From Rhizophagus sp. LPA8_4_AMF (Eukaryota; Glomeromycota; Glomeromycetes; Glomerales; Glomeraceae): DNA of 31,719 nt. The DNA is taken from positions 1 through 31,719 of the forward strand of contig JADRCO010000523.1 in assembly GCA_021464525.1 (NCBI GenBank), in the 5' to 3' direction. The notes below the pieces were generated by a model that did not search any database, was not told the origin of the DNA, and saw only the letters and a program-made list of their open reading frames with translations. Shown here one piece after another: positions 11,064 through 21,440 of this stretch; position 1 is the stretch's first letter, and each line of letters starts with the position of its first letter. A program made the position numbers and the translations under genes.

Positions 11064-11978
11064 ATGAATACTAATACTACTACCACTTCTTTTGTTGTCG
11101 AAACTTTTGTTGTCGAAACTCCAGAATCTCCAATTTTGACTCGTCGTCGTAAAATTTTTGGTACATGTAAAAAATGTAATCAACCAAATTCTAACTTTAA
11201 CGAATGTGATTCTTGTATTAAATGGTTAAAAGAACAAGAATCAACCCTTAAGTCAATTATTATCCAACGTAAATCTTTAATTTATAATCAATCCTGTTAT
11301 AATTGTAATCAACCAAATCATCTTCATTATAAAATTGCTGCTTGTAATAATTGTGGCTTTCCTGAATATAATGTACAAGATTTACGTAGTGTAGCTGTTG
11401 AAGATATTTATGATGATGATGATTATGATCATGATGATGATGATGAGAATGAATTTACTGGAATAAAAATTTCTGATCTATCATGTTCTAAATGTGATCA
11501 TCCTATGACAAGTTGGTTAAAATGTCCTGATTATGATGAAATTATTGATATGATTTGTTTTGAATTAAATGACATGAATTTTGATGACCCTGATTATCAA
11601 AAATTATGGGAAGCTAAAGAGGTATGTATAAGATGCAAAGTATATAAGATATAAATTCGTGTAAATGTAATAATTTGTATTATGCCAAACCTTTTTATTT
11701 ATCTCCTTTCTATTTTTTAGTACTATGAAGATTTGCTTCAACAAGAACAAGATGATGACCAATGGGTAACTGAAGATGAAGATAATTATGATCAAAATTA
11801 TCAAGATTATGATGATTATGACAATGAAGAAGAATACGAACAATATGATGAAATCATCGATCCAAGAACCGTATTATCCATACTTGGTTTACAACAACAA
11901 TACAAAAATTATTTTTGTCCTTCAAGTTTGCAGGATCAAACAAATTGTTTATCTTTATATTTAAAGATCAAGGTTTAA
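11064..11978 (+). CDS. Cys-x2-Cys motif protein with acidic tail (271 aa, two exons)
   Basis: Exon 1 is 11064-11621 and exon 2 is 11721-11978. The intron at 11622-11720 (99 bp, GTATGT..TTTTTTAG, phase 0) joins 186 and 85 codons. The protein has paired-cysteine knuckles: C35/C38 with C48/C51, C78/C81 with C94/C97, and an incomplete third set C141/C144/C154. These fit zinc-ribbon-like binding sites. The first two share CNQPN, which I recall as common in large Rhizophagus families, often ahead of protein kinase domains; here no kinase follows. Residues 113-130 and about 195-230 are very rich in Asp, Glu, Tyr and Asn. The N-terminus duplicates FVVET. There is no signal peptide or membrane segment. 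A 5'-UTR intron and a TATA box precede it and a poly(A) signal follows. Function unknown; a zinc-binding scaffold or regulator is only an inference. The stop lies within AAGGTTTAA, so a further intron starting at GTTTAA cannot be excluded. Confidence 0.8.
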
Positions 11979-11987
11979 AAAAAAAAA

Positions 11988-12085
11988 TTACATACAACTA
12001 TTACATACAACTATTACATACAATTATTGCATACAACTATTACATGCAACTATTACATACAATTATTACATGCAATTATTACATG
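11988..12085. repeat. 13-bp minisatellite in the 3' UTR
   Basis: About seven and a half tandem copies of TTACATACAACTA, with A/G and C/T variants in later copies, start 9 bases after the stop codon of the Cys-motif gene and end before its poly(A) signal. They would therefore be transcribed. Later scattered TTACATGCAAT copies (to about 12140) belong to the same family. Confidence 0.85.
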
Positions 12086-12123
12086 CGATATTAATAAGGG
12101 TACTTTTATATTATTTGGGGGGG

Positions 12124-12129
12124 AATAAA
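12124..12129 (+). terminator. Candidate poly(A) signal of the Cys-motif gene
   Basis: AATAAA lies 146 bases after the stop codon, past the 13-bp minisatellite. It is the first canonical signal downstream. Confidence 0.45.
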
Positions 12130-12284
12130 TTACATGCAATAATAAGGGTACTTATTGGTATAAACTTATTTATATTTTTTTTTTATTATTATTTTTGTTA
12201 TTTCCATTTTGTATTTTGTTTTTTCTACAGTAACGTAATTTTAAATTATAAAAAAAATGATTGAAAAATTTTAAAAATGAATTA

Positions 12285-13705
12285 CCGCGTGTGTGATTAT
12301 GATTCGACGAGTGAAATACTCATGTCTATTATTTGATTATGTATCCATGTGACCATATTCGACGAGTTCAACAGTGAATCTCTGATTATGCCTCGTGACG
12401 AGTTCAATAGTGAAATACTTAAAATTGAATCATGTCTATATGATTAATTCTCAGTGACTCGCCACATCCGACGAGTAGAGTATTGAAATACTTAAAATTG
12501 AATCATGTCTCTATCTGATTATGCCTCGTGACGAATGAAGCAGTTAAATACATAAAATTGATTATGTCTATATCTGTCACGTTCGAGCAGACCACATTCG
12601 AGGCAGTGAAATACTTAAAATTGAATTATGTCTCTGTCTGATTATTTCACGTGACCACATTTAACGAGTAGAGCTAAAATTGAATTGTTTCTATATCTGT
12701 TACGTCGTCTCGACTACATTCAACGAGTTGGAATAGTAAAATACTTCATATCTATATCTGATTATTTCATGGTCTCGCGACCACATTTAACGAGTGGAGC
12801 AGTGAATACTAAATTGAATTGTTTCTATATCTGTTACGTCGTCTCGATCACATTCGACGAGTTGGAATAGTAAAATACTTCATATCTATACCTGATTATT
12901 TCACAGTCTCGTGACCACATTTAACAAGTGGAGCAGTGAATACTTAAAATTGAATTGTTTCTATATCTGTTACGTCGCCTCCATGTGACCACATTTGACG
13001 AGTTGGATCATTTCACGGTCTCGTGACCACGTTTAACGAGTGGAACAGTGAATACTTAAAATTGAATTGTTTCTATATCTGTTACATCGTCTCGACCACA
13101 TTCGACGAGTTGGAATAGTAAAATACTTTATAACTATATCTGATTATTTCACGGTCTCGTGACCACGTTTAACGAGTGGAACAGTGAATACTTAAAATTG
13201 AATTGTTTCTATATCTGTTACATCGTCTCGACCACATTCGACGAGTTGGAATAGTAAAATACTTTATAACTATATCTGATTATTTCACGGTCTCGTGACC
13301 ACGTTTAACGAGTGGAACAGTGAATACTTAAAATTGAATTGTTTCTATATCTGTTACATCGTCTCGACCACATTCGACGAGTTGGAATAGTAAAATACTT
13401 CATGTCTATATCTGATTATTTCACGGTCTCACGACCACATTTAACGAGTGGAGCAGTGAATACTTAAAATTGAATTGTTTCTATATCTATTACGTCTCAG
13501 TGACGAGTTGTACAGTGAAATACTTAAAATTGAATCGTGTCTATACCTGATTATGTCTCGGCGATGAATGGAGCAGAGAATTGAGAGAAATACTTAAAAT
13601 CGAATCAATAACTCGGTGACTCGTCTCCATGTGATCATCAATCCACTATTCGAATCATGTCTATATCTGTTACATCTCGGTGACTCGTTTCCATATGACC
13701 ACCAC
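12285..13705. repeat. 68-bp satellite with 136-bp dimeric higher-order repeat
   Basis: The whole stretch is built from diverged monomers of roughly 60-70 bases. Recurrent words are CGACGAGT, AGTGAATACTTAAAATTG, CTATATCTG and CTCGTGACCACAT. From about 13041 to 13450 the pattern is a regular dimer: the word GTGGAACAG recurs at 13040, 13176 and 13312 and its variant at 13448, a period of exactly 136. One half (about 69 bases) carries TTAAAATTGAATTG and the other (about 67) carries TTTCACGGTCTCGTGACC. Outer monomers are more diverged and irregular (112, 126 and 134 spacing), as expected for an array homogenised in its centre. Short open frames inside it are not genes. Confidence 0.9.
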
Positions 13706-13783
13706 TTGAAATTTATATTCCCCACGAGACATTGTTTGTACACCATTCGATAAACACACGACCTACACATTTTTACCTTACCA

Positions 13784-13873
13784 ACGACCACACATGAACA
13801 CACATTTGACGACCTAACACATTTTACGACTACACACTACCTACGATCACACATGAACACACATTTAACGACC
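13784..13873. repeat. 59-bp tandem pair next to the satellite
   Basis: A 31-base sequence starting ACGACCACACATGAACACAC occurs at 13784-13814 and again at 13843-13873 with two changes. It resembles the CGACCACAT words of the adjacent satellite and may be a diverged offshoot of it. Confidence 0.65.
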
Positions 13874-16260
13874 ATACATTTACTGAAAGACCACGCAATT
13901 GAATCACATGAAAAAACTAATTCTTGTTTACACCAATCAAAATAAAAATTCAGGAACTAATTTATGAAAATCTACAAGATTCAATAATTGTATAATCTTG
14001 GCAAAGCAAGATTATTAGTACTAAATGACAAATCTATTAAAAGATTAATGTATAATGTTAATTATAAGATGAACTAAACGCATTACATATCTAATATTTA
14101 TTTTCGAATTAATATATTAAAAGTAAACTTTTTTTTTTCTTTTAAATTAATTTTTTATCCATTGAATTAATTTATTTATTATGCAAGAATTTAGTACATA
14201 ATTTAAAAAAAATAATTCTAATTTTACAACAATGTGATTTTTAAGTTTAAAGAAAAAAAAAATGTTAAAAAAAAAGTTGAGGATTTTTTATATGAACTAT
14301 AAAATTTAAACTTTAAAATTTATACGACTATAAAATTTATACTACTATAACTACTATAAAATTTAAATTTATATTACTATAATTTATTTTGATTATAATT
14401 AAAAAACAAAATTAAACGTAACATAAACATAAAGATCAATTACAATAATTACAATAATTACAATGAACTAAAACAAGTTTATTTTGATATATTAAAATAT
14501 TTTAAAATGAATAGGGTCGGGGTTAAAAAAAAAAAAAAAATTATTTATATTTTGTAAACATTAAAAAAAAATAAATAAATCTTTAATATTTTAATTAAAA
14601 ATACCAAAAATAGAAACTTGTGTGATATATCTGGAATATTTTAAATAATTTTTTGATTATACAAAAATAGAAATCATGTAAAAGGGTACATATTAAATTT
14701 ATTCATTACCATTTTAGGAAATAAATTGATATTAAATTTTGTGGAAGGATGATTCTTTTTTTAGGTAGCACGTCATTTTTAATAGAATTAAATACATTTG
14801 TGATACCATTATCCGATTATTATCGTAAAGTAGTTTTTACCGCAATCACCGTTATTACCGTATTTATTATTCTCCTCCGAATTTTTGAACATCCATACAT
14901 CCATGGGCTCGCTTTATAACAATTTTGGTCTGACATTATAATTTTTGGGTCTGCATTATGACATCTTTACCACAATCTTCACACAAAAAAAGGGGGAAAG
15001 TTGAGGTATCAAGAATTTTAGAAGAGAAAAAGAAGAGAAAATAATAAGATTGAATTACTTCTTTTTTTAAGGAGTATTGTATTTATTGTTTATAATCAAA
15101 ATAAACAAAACGTAATTTACGTAATTTAAAGATTAGAAAAGTTAGAATCATAGAAATCATAGAAATTATTTTAATCAAAAACCACGAAAATCAAGTTAGT
15201 TAATTATAAACTTTTTTATCTCTAATCCCCGAAATGAAATATCCAGATTATTTATTATTTTCCATATGTGAGATTCAATCTTTTAATCTATTGTTTCCAT
15301 AAAAGGCGTACAACCAACAAAGAAAACGAGTATTAATAATAAGGAGTTATTGTTATCCTAAAAAAAAAATTTTTTTTTTTTTGCATGTGCAAGATGGCGT
15401 GATTAAATAATCAAAATCTGAAAAAAAAACTGGTTTTTTTTCTTACGTATTGTGAAATTTTCACGCGAAACTTTTTTTTAAATAAAAAAGAGATTCCAAA
15501 TAAGGAAAACATTAACGTTACATTTTTAAAGTAAAGATGTAAGTTATCATAAGTATCGTAAGTATCGTGAGTAAAAGTGTTAAAATGACTTGCATAATTT
15601 TTTTTTTTTAAAATAATAAATTTTAATTTGTTCAAAAAAATTTTTTTATATAAAATACTGATATAGGTAATTAATAGACAACAATATCACAATCAGTCAA
15701 TCATCAATAGTTCATAATCACTCATTAATCAATCAAATATTGAAGCTCCCGAAATTAAAAAAATTTGATGAAAAAAAAAAAAAAAATTTCAAAAAAATGA
15801 CATTTTTGACAATATTGTTAATAAATATTGTTAAAAAAAAAAAACGTTGTTACTCATATTACTCCCTTTTAAAAATATTAAATATAATTTATTTTTAGTG
15901 GTTCATTTTTTCATTTTATATTTCTATTTTAGGTATTTTTTTAAAAAGTTTGTTACCAAAAATGAAAATAAGCTTATATCTGCCTATCTGTTATATATAT
16001 CTTGTTCTACTTTATTCTATTTTATTCTTTTCGAACATCTTTTTTTTTTTTCGCGCCTCCCCCTTATTTTTATAATAATAATATTATTATATAATGTTCA
16101 TATATCAAAAAAAAAGAGAGTTGGTCACACTACATAGTAATTTACAATTTATATATTAACAAATGACATTCGGATTTTACCCTTATTTTTTATATTCATA
16201 TTAAATTATGAGACTAAACCGAAAGTTTGTTTTCAATGATCTTCCGGATATTATTAACCT
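13874..16260. other. Long gene-free AT-rich stretch
   Basis: No gene supported. There are homopolymer runs, ACTATAAAATTTATA-type simple repeats at about 14295-14395, and frames made only of Phe/Ile/Leu/Lys codons (for example 15847-16137) that reflect base composition. No RNA gene was recognised. Confidence 0.55.
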
Positions 16261-16438
16261 ACTATATAATTTTAATTGATTGAGTTACATTTAAAGTAAA
16301 AAGCAAATAATAATGCATGTAATAAAAGTATTTTATCTTACACTACATTACTGAAAGGATAAAAAAAACGAGTCATCTGTTTACTTAAAAAATTTATATA
16401 TAAATTTGTTAAAAAAAAAAAAGGGTAAAAAAAAAATA

Positions 16439-16469
<31 letters not shown>

Positions 16470-16568
16470 TTAAAATTTTTTTTTTTTTTCATCATCAAAA
16501 TATTTTATTTTTTTTTTTATTAAAAAAAAAATATATAAATAACAATTTTTTTATAATTTTTTTTTTCC

Positions 16569-16583
16569 ATGAAAAAATTATGA
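16569..16583 (+). promoter_or_regulatory. Five-codon upstream ORF overlapping the coiled-coil gene start
   Basis: ATG-AAA-AAA-TTA-TGA ends in a TGA that overlaps the main ATG (16580-16582) as ATGA. The upstream ATG would be met first by a scanning ribosome, so translation of the main frame would need leaky scanning or re-initiation. This is direct sequence reading; a regulatory effect is inference. Confidence 0.45.
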
Positions 16584-18778
16584 AAAAATTCTTAACATTT
16601 AATAAAAATCGGAACCCAGGTGGTGGTCGACAAAGTTTCGCTTTTTTTCGTACCCAAGATGAAGGTATATCAAATACTAATATACCTACATCATTAAGGG
16701 AATCAAAAAGAGAACCAAAATTAGAATCAAAAAGAGAATCAAAGAGGGAATCAAAGAGAGAATCAAAGAGAGAATCAAAACGATTACAACAAGATGTTGA
16801 AGGTATCGGATATGGTATTGGTGCTGGTATAGGTAATAAACCTGAAAAAGAATTCGCTTCAGGTATAAAAAATTATTTAACAAAAAAGAAAAGTCGAACA
16901 AGTCAAAGGCAATCTGTGGTACAAAATGTACGTTCTTCTACTATTGAATCTTCTACTATAAATGATTTAAGGGAAGAAATACAACAACGTGAAGCTAATG
17001 TTTTGACTTTAGAGAATAGAATAAAACTTATTGAATCAGAAAAAGAGAAAGCTATGCAAGAATCAACTAAATTACATTTATTATTTAAAGAAAAGGATAA
17101 AGAGATAAATGATCTTAAAAATTTATTATCAGAACATGATCATTCAACTGATGAGTTAAGTGATTCTGTAAATAAAATTAAAAGAGAAAAGAACATTTTA
17201 CAAATTGAACTTGATAAAACAAAATCTGAATTAAAAGTTCGTGAAGGTGAAATAAGAGAATTAAATTTTTCTTTATTAGAATGTGCTCATGATTTACAAG
17301 CTGCAAAAAATGATTTGGCTTCTACTATAAGTGAAACTGATGCTGTATTAGATGATTTACATTCTCAATTAAAAGAACGTGAAGAAATTATAATCGCTCA
17401 TGATGCTAAAATAAAATCTTTACAACATGATTTTGAAGTTACTCAACAAGATCTTACAAATGCTAAATCTGATTTGGATTCTACTCAAGCCATGTGTAAC
17501 GCTGAAATTGAGGCTACTCAAGCCATGTGTTCGGCTGAAATTGAAGCAACTAAAGCGAAAACTTTGGCTGAAATTGGTGTTATAAGAGCAAAATATGCTG
17601 CTGAACTTCATGCTGCAAAAGAAGAACATGCTGATGAATTAGAAGCAACAAAAGCTCAACTTACTTTTTTTAAATCTCAATTGGATTCTACAAAAGCTCA
17701 ACTTTCTTTTACAAAATCAAAACTTGAATGGGCAAAAGCTGATTTATCTTCTATTAAAGGTTCTCTTGATAATACAAAAGTTGAACTTGCTACCGTTAAT
17801 AATCAATTTAAACGTCAAACTTCTGAATTAAAATCTATAAAATCAAAATTAAATGATGCTAATCAAATGATTTCTGATAGAGATGGTTTAACTTCTTTTA
17901 TAATACAAGTTTATCAAGATGATATTAAAGTTGAAAAGGATCGTTCAAATGCTGAACTTGAAGATATTCAAGAACAACTTAATAAAATTAAAACCACTCA
18001 TGATAAAGAAAAGAAGGCAAATGCAAAAACCATTAAACAACTCACGAATCAAATTCAAAATTTAACAAATCAACAAGGTAAATTTTTATTTGTATTTATA
18101 GTTTTACGATTATATAAATACGACGATATTAATATAATTCTTTTTTTATAGTTCAAGAAAGGGCCAAAACATATCAATTAGAAGGTGAAAACGCAAAATT
18201 ACGAAAACAACTTGAACAGACAAGATCACAAAGTTTGTATAATAAACCATTTTGTAAAATATATATATTATATTCAATCAAATCTTATCATCAACTCACA
18301 CCATCAATTCTCATCATCATAGTTTCAGAACATGAATTAATGAAAGAAGAAATCGCTCGTTTACATACCCAAGTTGTACAGTTAAAGAATAAGAAAAGAC
18401 GAAGCATCGTCGCTCAAATGGGTGAACCAAAATCTCCTATATCTACGGTAACTACTGTAGCAACAACGGCTCTATCAACACCACCTGAATCTCCTTGCAA
18501 TTCATATTCTAGCAACGATTTATTTGATGAATTGAATAAAGATGATCAAAATTCCAATGAAGATAATCAGGTCAATGGTGGTGTAGTAACTGAAGATTGG
18601 GTAACTGTAACGAAAAGAAATAGTAATAGGCGATCAAGAAGTTCGCTTCGTGGTTCTAATAAAACATCATCTCGAGGACGAAGGGTGAGCTTTGTTTTTC
18701 ATATCTACACAAATTAGCAAAAATAAATATAATGTAAAAATTCTAACATAAACTCTATTGATTTTTACAAAGTATTAG
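16580..18778 (+). CDS. Long coiled-coil protein (about 648 aa, four exons)
   Basis: Exons are 16580-18077, 18152-18232, 18323-18684 and 18773-18778. Introns are 18078-18151 (GTAAAT..TTTATAG), 18233-18322 (GTTTGT..ATCATAG, with an alternative acceptor at 18328) and 18685-18772 (GTGAGC..ACAAAG, with a TTCTAAC branch site). Phases agree throughout. The ATG at 16580 is the first in frame; the open frame upstream is poly-Lys/Phe noise. Residues 1-40 are Gly/Arg-rich, and about 41-68 hold tandem Ser-Lys-Arg-Glu repeats (12-base DNA units). Residues 128 to about 560 are an almost unbroken coiled coil that includes an 11-residue tandem duplication (EATQAMC-type, about 302-325; 33 bases in the DNA). 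The C-terminus (about 570-648) is Ser/Thr/Pro-rich with SP and TP sites, then acidic (about 600), then EDWVTVTKR and an Arg/Ser-rich basic tail. No motor, membrane or enzyme domain is present. It is probably a structural or cytoskeletal protein of no recognised family; phosphorylation at SP/TP sites is inferred. Confidence 0.78.
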
Positions 18779-18942
18779 ACGTCAGCGATGTTACGTTCAT
18801 TGAATTTCAGTCATGGACCGACATTTTCTCTTTAATCATCATTTATTTTTTTTTAAAAAAAATATGGTTTCAAGAAATAATTATGCTAATAATAATTTAC
18901 GATTATATATATAATATATATAAATAATACTAATACATTATA

Positions 18943-18948
18943 AATAAA
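18943..18948 (+). terminator. Candidate poly(A) signal of the coiled-coil gene
   Basis: AATAAA within a TA-rich tract 165 bases after the stop codon at 18776-18778. Confidence 0.4.
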
Positions 18949-19442
18949 ATTCTCATACATTAATCACGAATTCAACAACATCCATCATCATCGCATATTT
19001 TTTTTTTTTCTTTTATTGCATTTTTTAATTACTTTTATGTATTTATTTATTGTGAACAATTTCTTAAACTTTTCAGTTTTTTTTTTAATTACCGAGGAAA
19101 AAAAAAAAAATTAATTTTTCAAATTTTTTTTTTCTTACATTCTTTTTTGTATTTATTATCTGTAATGTTTTTATTTCCAATTTATTTTTTCATTTTTTTT
19201 TCATTTTTTTTTCAATTTTTTGTGATGAAAAAAAGGTGAACCTCAACGAACGTTGAATCTTAACGAACGAACGAACAAAAAAAAATTAATTAGTTTAAAA
19301 AAATTTACATCCCTAAAAAGCATTCAAAAACAACCTTTGAGAAGAAAAAAATTTTATATTAATTACATTGTTATTTTTGTTGTCAATGTAAATGTTTAAT
19401 AGCGAATTTAATAGTAATATTTTTTTTTTTTCCTTTACAAAA

Positions 19443-19507
19443 CAAAAAAAAAAAAAATTAAAAAAAAAAAAAAAAAAAAAATTAAAAAAAAAAAAAAAAA
19501 AAAAAAA
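19443..19507. repeat. Long poly(A) tract
   Basis: About 65 bases of A interrupted only by two AATTAA-type breaks and preceded by a poly(T) run. It could be a microsatellite or the tail of a retroposed sequence. No retroposon body or target duplication is recognisable, so it is listed as a simple repeat. Confidence 0.8.
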
Positions 19508-19593
19508 GTACGTTAATAAATTTCTAATCTCATTTTCGTATGATAACTATGATAAATATGATTAATCATGAAAACTAACATTTAGTTCTAGTT

Positions 19594-19765
19594 CGATATA
19601 TCTCATCTCATTATTACGATTACTCGTTATCTTACTACTCGCTACCGATTACTCATCTTATTATTCGTTATCTTATTATTCGCTACCGATTACTAATCAC
19701 TCATTACTCATTCATTGCCCACTACTCATTACCCGCTACTCATCTCATCTTATTATTCGTTACCC
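19594..19765. repeat. Imperfect 41-bp tandem repeat
   Basis: CGCTACCGATTACT recurs at 19640 and 19681 (period 41), with shorter derivatives (TTATTATTCGTTA, ACTCATTACTCATT) on both sides. The strand is strongly biased to C and T. Confidence 0.65.
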
Positions 19766-20327
19766 CATTTCCTCGCGTCTTTCGGAATTTAATACGCACG
19801 CATACAGCATATCTTATTCACATGAGCGTTTATCTGTTATTTTAGCAATCAATACAATTATCATGCACAAGCACCAATCGATAATAATCATAATATTCAA
19901 TATTGTCAATTGTCAAGTGACAACAAACATTTTAACGAACTAAATAAATGATTGGATTCCACATTTAAGAGTTAGATTTTTTTATTGGTAAAATAATTAA
20001 TAATTAATTGTTTATAATTTATTAAATAAATAAAATAAATATTATCATAGACATTATCAGTTATACTTACCCTGCTTATCCAACTGATTTTAATGTATAC
20101 AATTAATATAAACATCAACTTTTACAACTTTTACACAAGTACAAGTTTAAAAAATTTGAAACAAAAAATTTTATTAAAGGAACCAATAAATTTTTATGAT
20201 TTGGTTAAAATTTTTTGTTTATTTTTGTAACCTTAATTATATTAGTATCGTTACTATTCATGATTTACAAGTACATTGTTCGCAGGGTTCAGCAGGAATG
20301 TTTTAAAAATTTTATTCTGTATGATGA

Positions 20328-20476
20328 TTAATGTTGGGGTTTCAAAAAAAACCCCCTTTTTTTTTTGATTAACATTTATTTTTTAAAAAAAGGAAAATTG
20401 TATAATTTGATAAAAAAGCCTTTTTTTTTACGCCAAAAATTTTCGGATTATCCTTAAAGTCGGGGATACAATTTTC
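20328..20476. repeat. Two adjacent small foldbacks
   Basis: GGGGTTT (20336-20342) pairs with AAACCCC (20349-20355), with an outer AATGTT/AACATT pair. Just after it, GAAAATTGTAT (20393-20403) and ATACAATTTTC (20466-20476) form an 11-bp inverted pair around 62 bases. These may be MITE relics. No target duplication was identified. Confidence 0.45.
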
Positions 20477-21149
20477 AATTTAAACCAAAAACTTTTTTTT
20501 TATTTTCTTGACGAATAATACATATTACGTCGTCTTGCTTTTTTTTTCGTAATTCGAAAACTATTATTATTATATTATTATTATTATTGTCTCTTTTTTT
20601 CATGCAATGTTTTACAACTTTCATTTTCACTCTCATGATACGTACGTTACTCGTTTCAAAAGTTATTTCCTAAATAGTAAATTGTAAAAAAGAAATAGTT
20701 AATTTTTTTAAAGAAAACAAACGCGCATAAAAATATTAGTAAAAGTTTATTAATTATTCTTTTGAAAAAAATAATTTGAAACTAGAAAAAAAAAAACTAT
20801 AATGTAATATGACGATAGACGATACAGCGGATTAATTTTATTAATCCTCCGAATTAATTGTATGTGAAAATTTTTAATTATCACATTATAGTATATACAA
20901 TGTATATACTAACTACTAAAACACTCCGGGTATATACATTCTTAATTCTGGTAAATTTTGGTTGGCTGCATCATATAATAATGAGTATTTATGCCCGAGT
21001 ATATTATATTATCATTTGGGGTACAGCAAGGGATGTCTGGTTGCTATACATTATACGTATGTATACTATTATACAGTGTATTATAACATCTTGACTATAA
21101 TGTACCAAAGTAGACTATAATGCCCAAGTGTAGGTTGGTATATGATTTT
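20477..21149. other. Gene-free stretch with palindromic TA-rich words
   Basis: TATATAC/GTATATA palindromes cluster at 20885-21080. The open frame 20858-21094 is rich in Ile and Tyr because of this composition and is not called. Confidence 0.5.
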
Positions 21150-21270
21150 CTACAACATCGTAATGATTTTTCATAGTATGTAATAATATCGTTATGATTT
21201 ACATATAGATACTATAATGTCGTTATGACTTTACATAGATACTATAATATCGTTATGACTTTACATAGTA
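21150..21270. repeat. 30-bp tandem repeat, four copies
   Basis: Copies start at 21181, 21211 and 21241 with an exact 30-base period (ACTATAATGTCGTTATGACT plus TTACATAGAT). A more diverged copy lies at 21150-21180. Further ACTATAATG words at 21094 and 21114 suggest the array was longer. Confidence 0.85.
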
Positions 21271-21285
21271 TACTCGTCATGGATA

Positions 21286-21440
21286 ATGAATAATGACCTT
21301 ACCGATCTCAATATTGAATGGATTGAGACTTTCTGTAAGAATATACCTTCTCAGTTGTACCAACTTCAGAAGTCCGCCGAACGATGTAACCACAGTGCTA
21401 CAATCAGGATTAAAAACAGTTTAAGCTTACTGAATTCGGA
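21286..21440 (+). pseudogene. Coding remnant cut by a foldback element
   Basis: An ATG frame with orderly codons begins just after the 30-bp array (it includes LNIEWIETFCKNIPSQLYQL). The formal frame runs to 21525, but everything after about 21441 lies in a repeat (21441-21695), so the protein-like part is about 50 codons. There is no promoter or splice evidence and no recognised family. It is probably a fragment truncated by insertion of the repeat. Confidence 0.35.

Larger units (their letters stand above)
18949..20327. other. Gene-free simple-repeat-rich stretch
   Basis: It contains (ACGA)n around 19258-19275, a nearly pure A tract of about 65 bases at 19443-19507, and a 41-bp imperfect tandem repeat at 19594-19765. 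No gene or RNA is supported. Confidence 0.6.

Noticed and set aside
11604-11843. 79-codon minus-strand frame rich in Ile and Phe
   Set aside because: Antisense shadow of the acidic Asp/Tyr codons in exon 2 of the Cys-motif gene.
12070-12264. 64-codon hydrophobic frame after the Cys-motif gene
   Set aside because: It begins in the 13-bp minisatellite and continues through T-rich DNA; a composition artefact.
12285-13705. CRISPR-like array
   Set aside because: Units are contiguous, diverged tandem monomers with no unique spacers, and the genome is eukaryotic.
13594-13803. 69-codon minus-strand frame with cysteines
   Set aside because: It lies within the satellite and its flanking tandem repeats; no conserved unit-to-unit frame.
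15847-16137. 96-codon hydrophobic frame resembling a membrane protein
   Set aside because: It starts without ATG, and its Phe/Ile/Leu composition follows from the T-rich DNA; no promoter or splice signals.
16406-16579. N-terminal extension of 58 residues on the coiled-coil protein
   Set aside because: It has no ATG, is almost only Lys, Ile and Phe from homopolymer DNA, and precedes a good in-frame ATG at 16580.
16686-16901. Minus-strand Leu/Ile-rich frame
   Set aside because: Antisense shadow of the Ser-Lys-Arg-Glu repeat of the coiled-coil gene.
19443-19507. Retroposon tail
   Set aside because: No retroposon body or flanking duplication next to the poly(A) tract; a microsatellite explains it as well.
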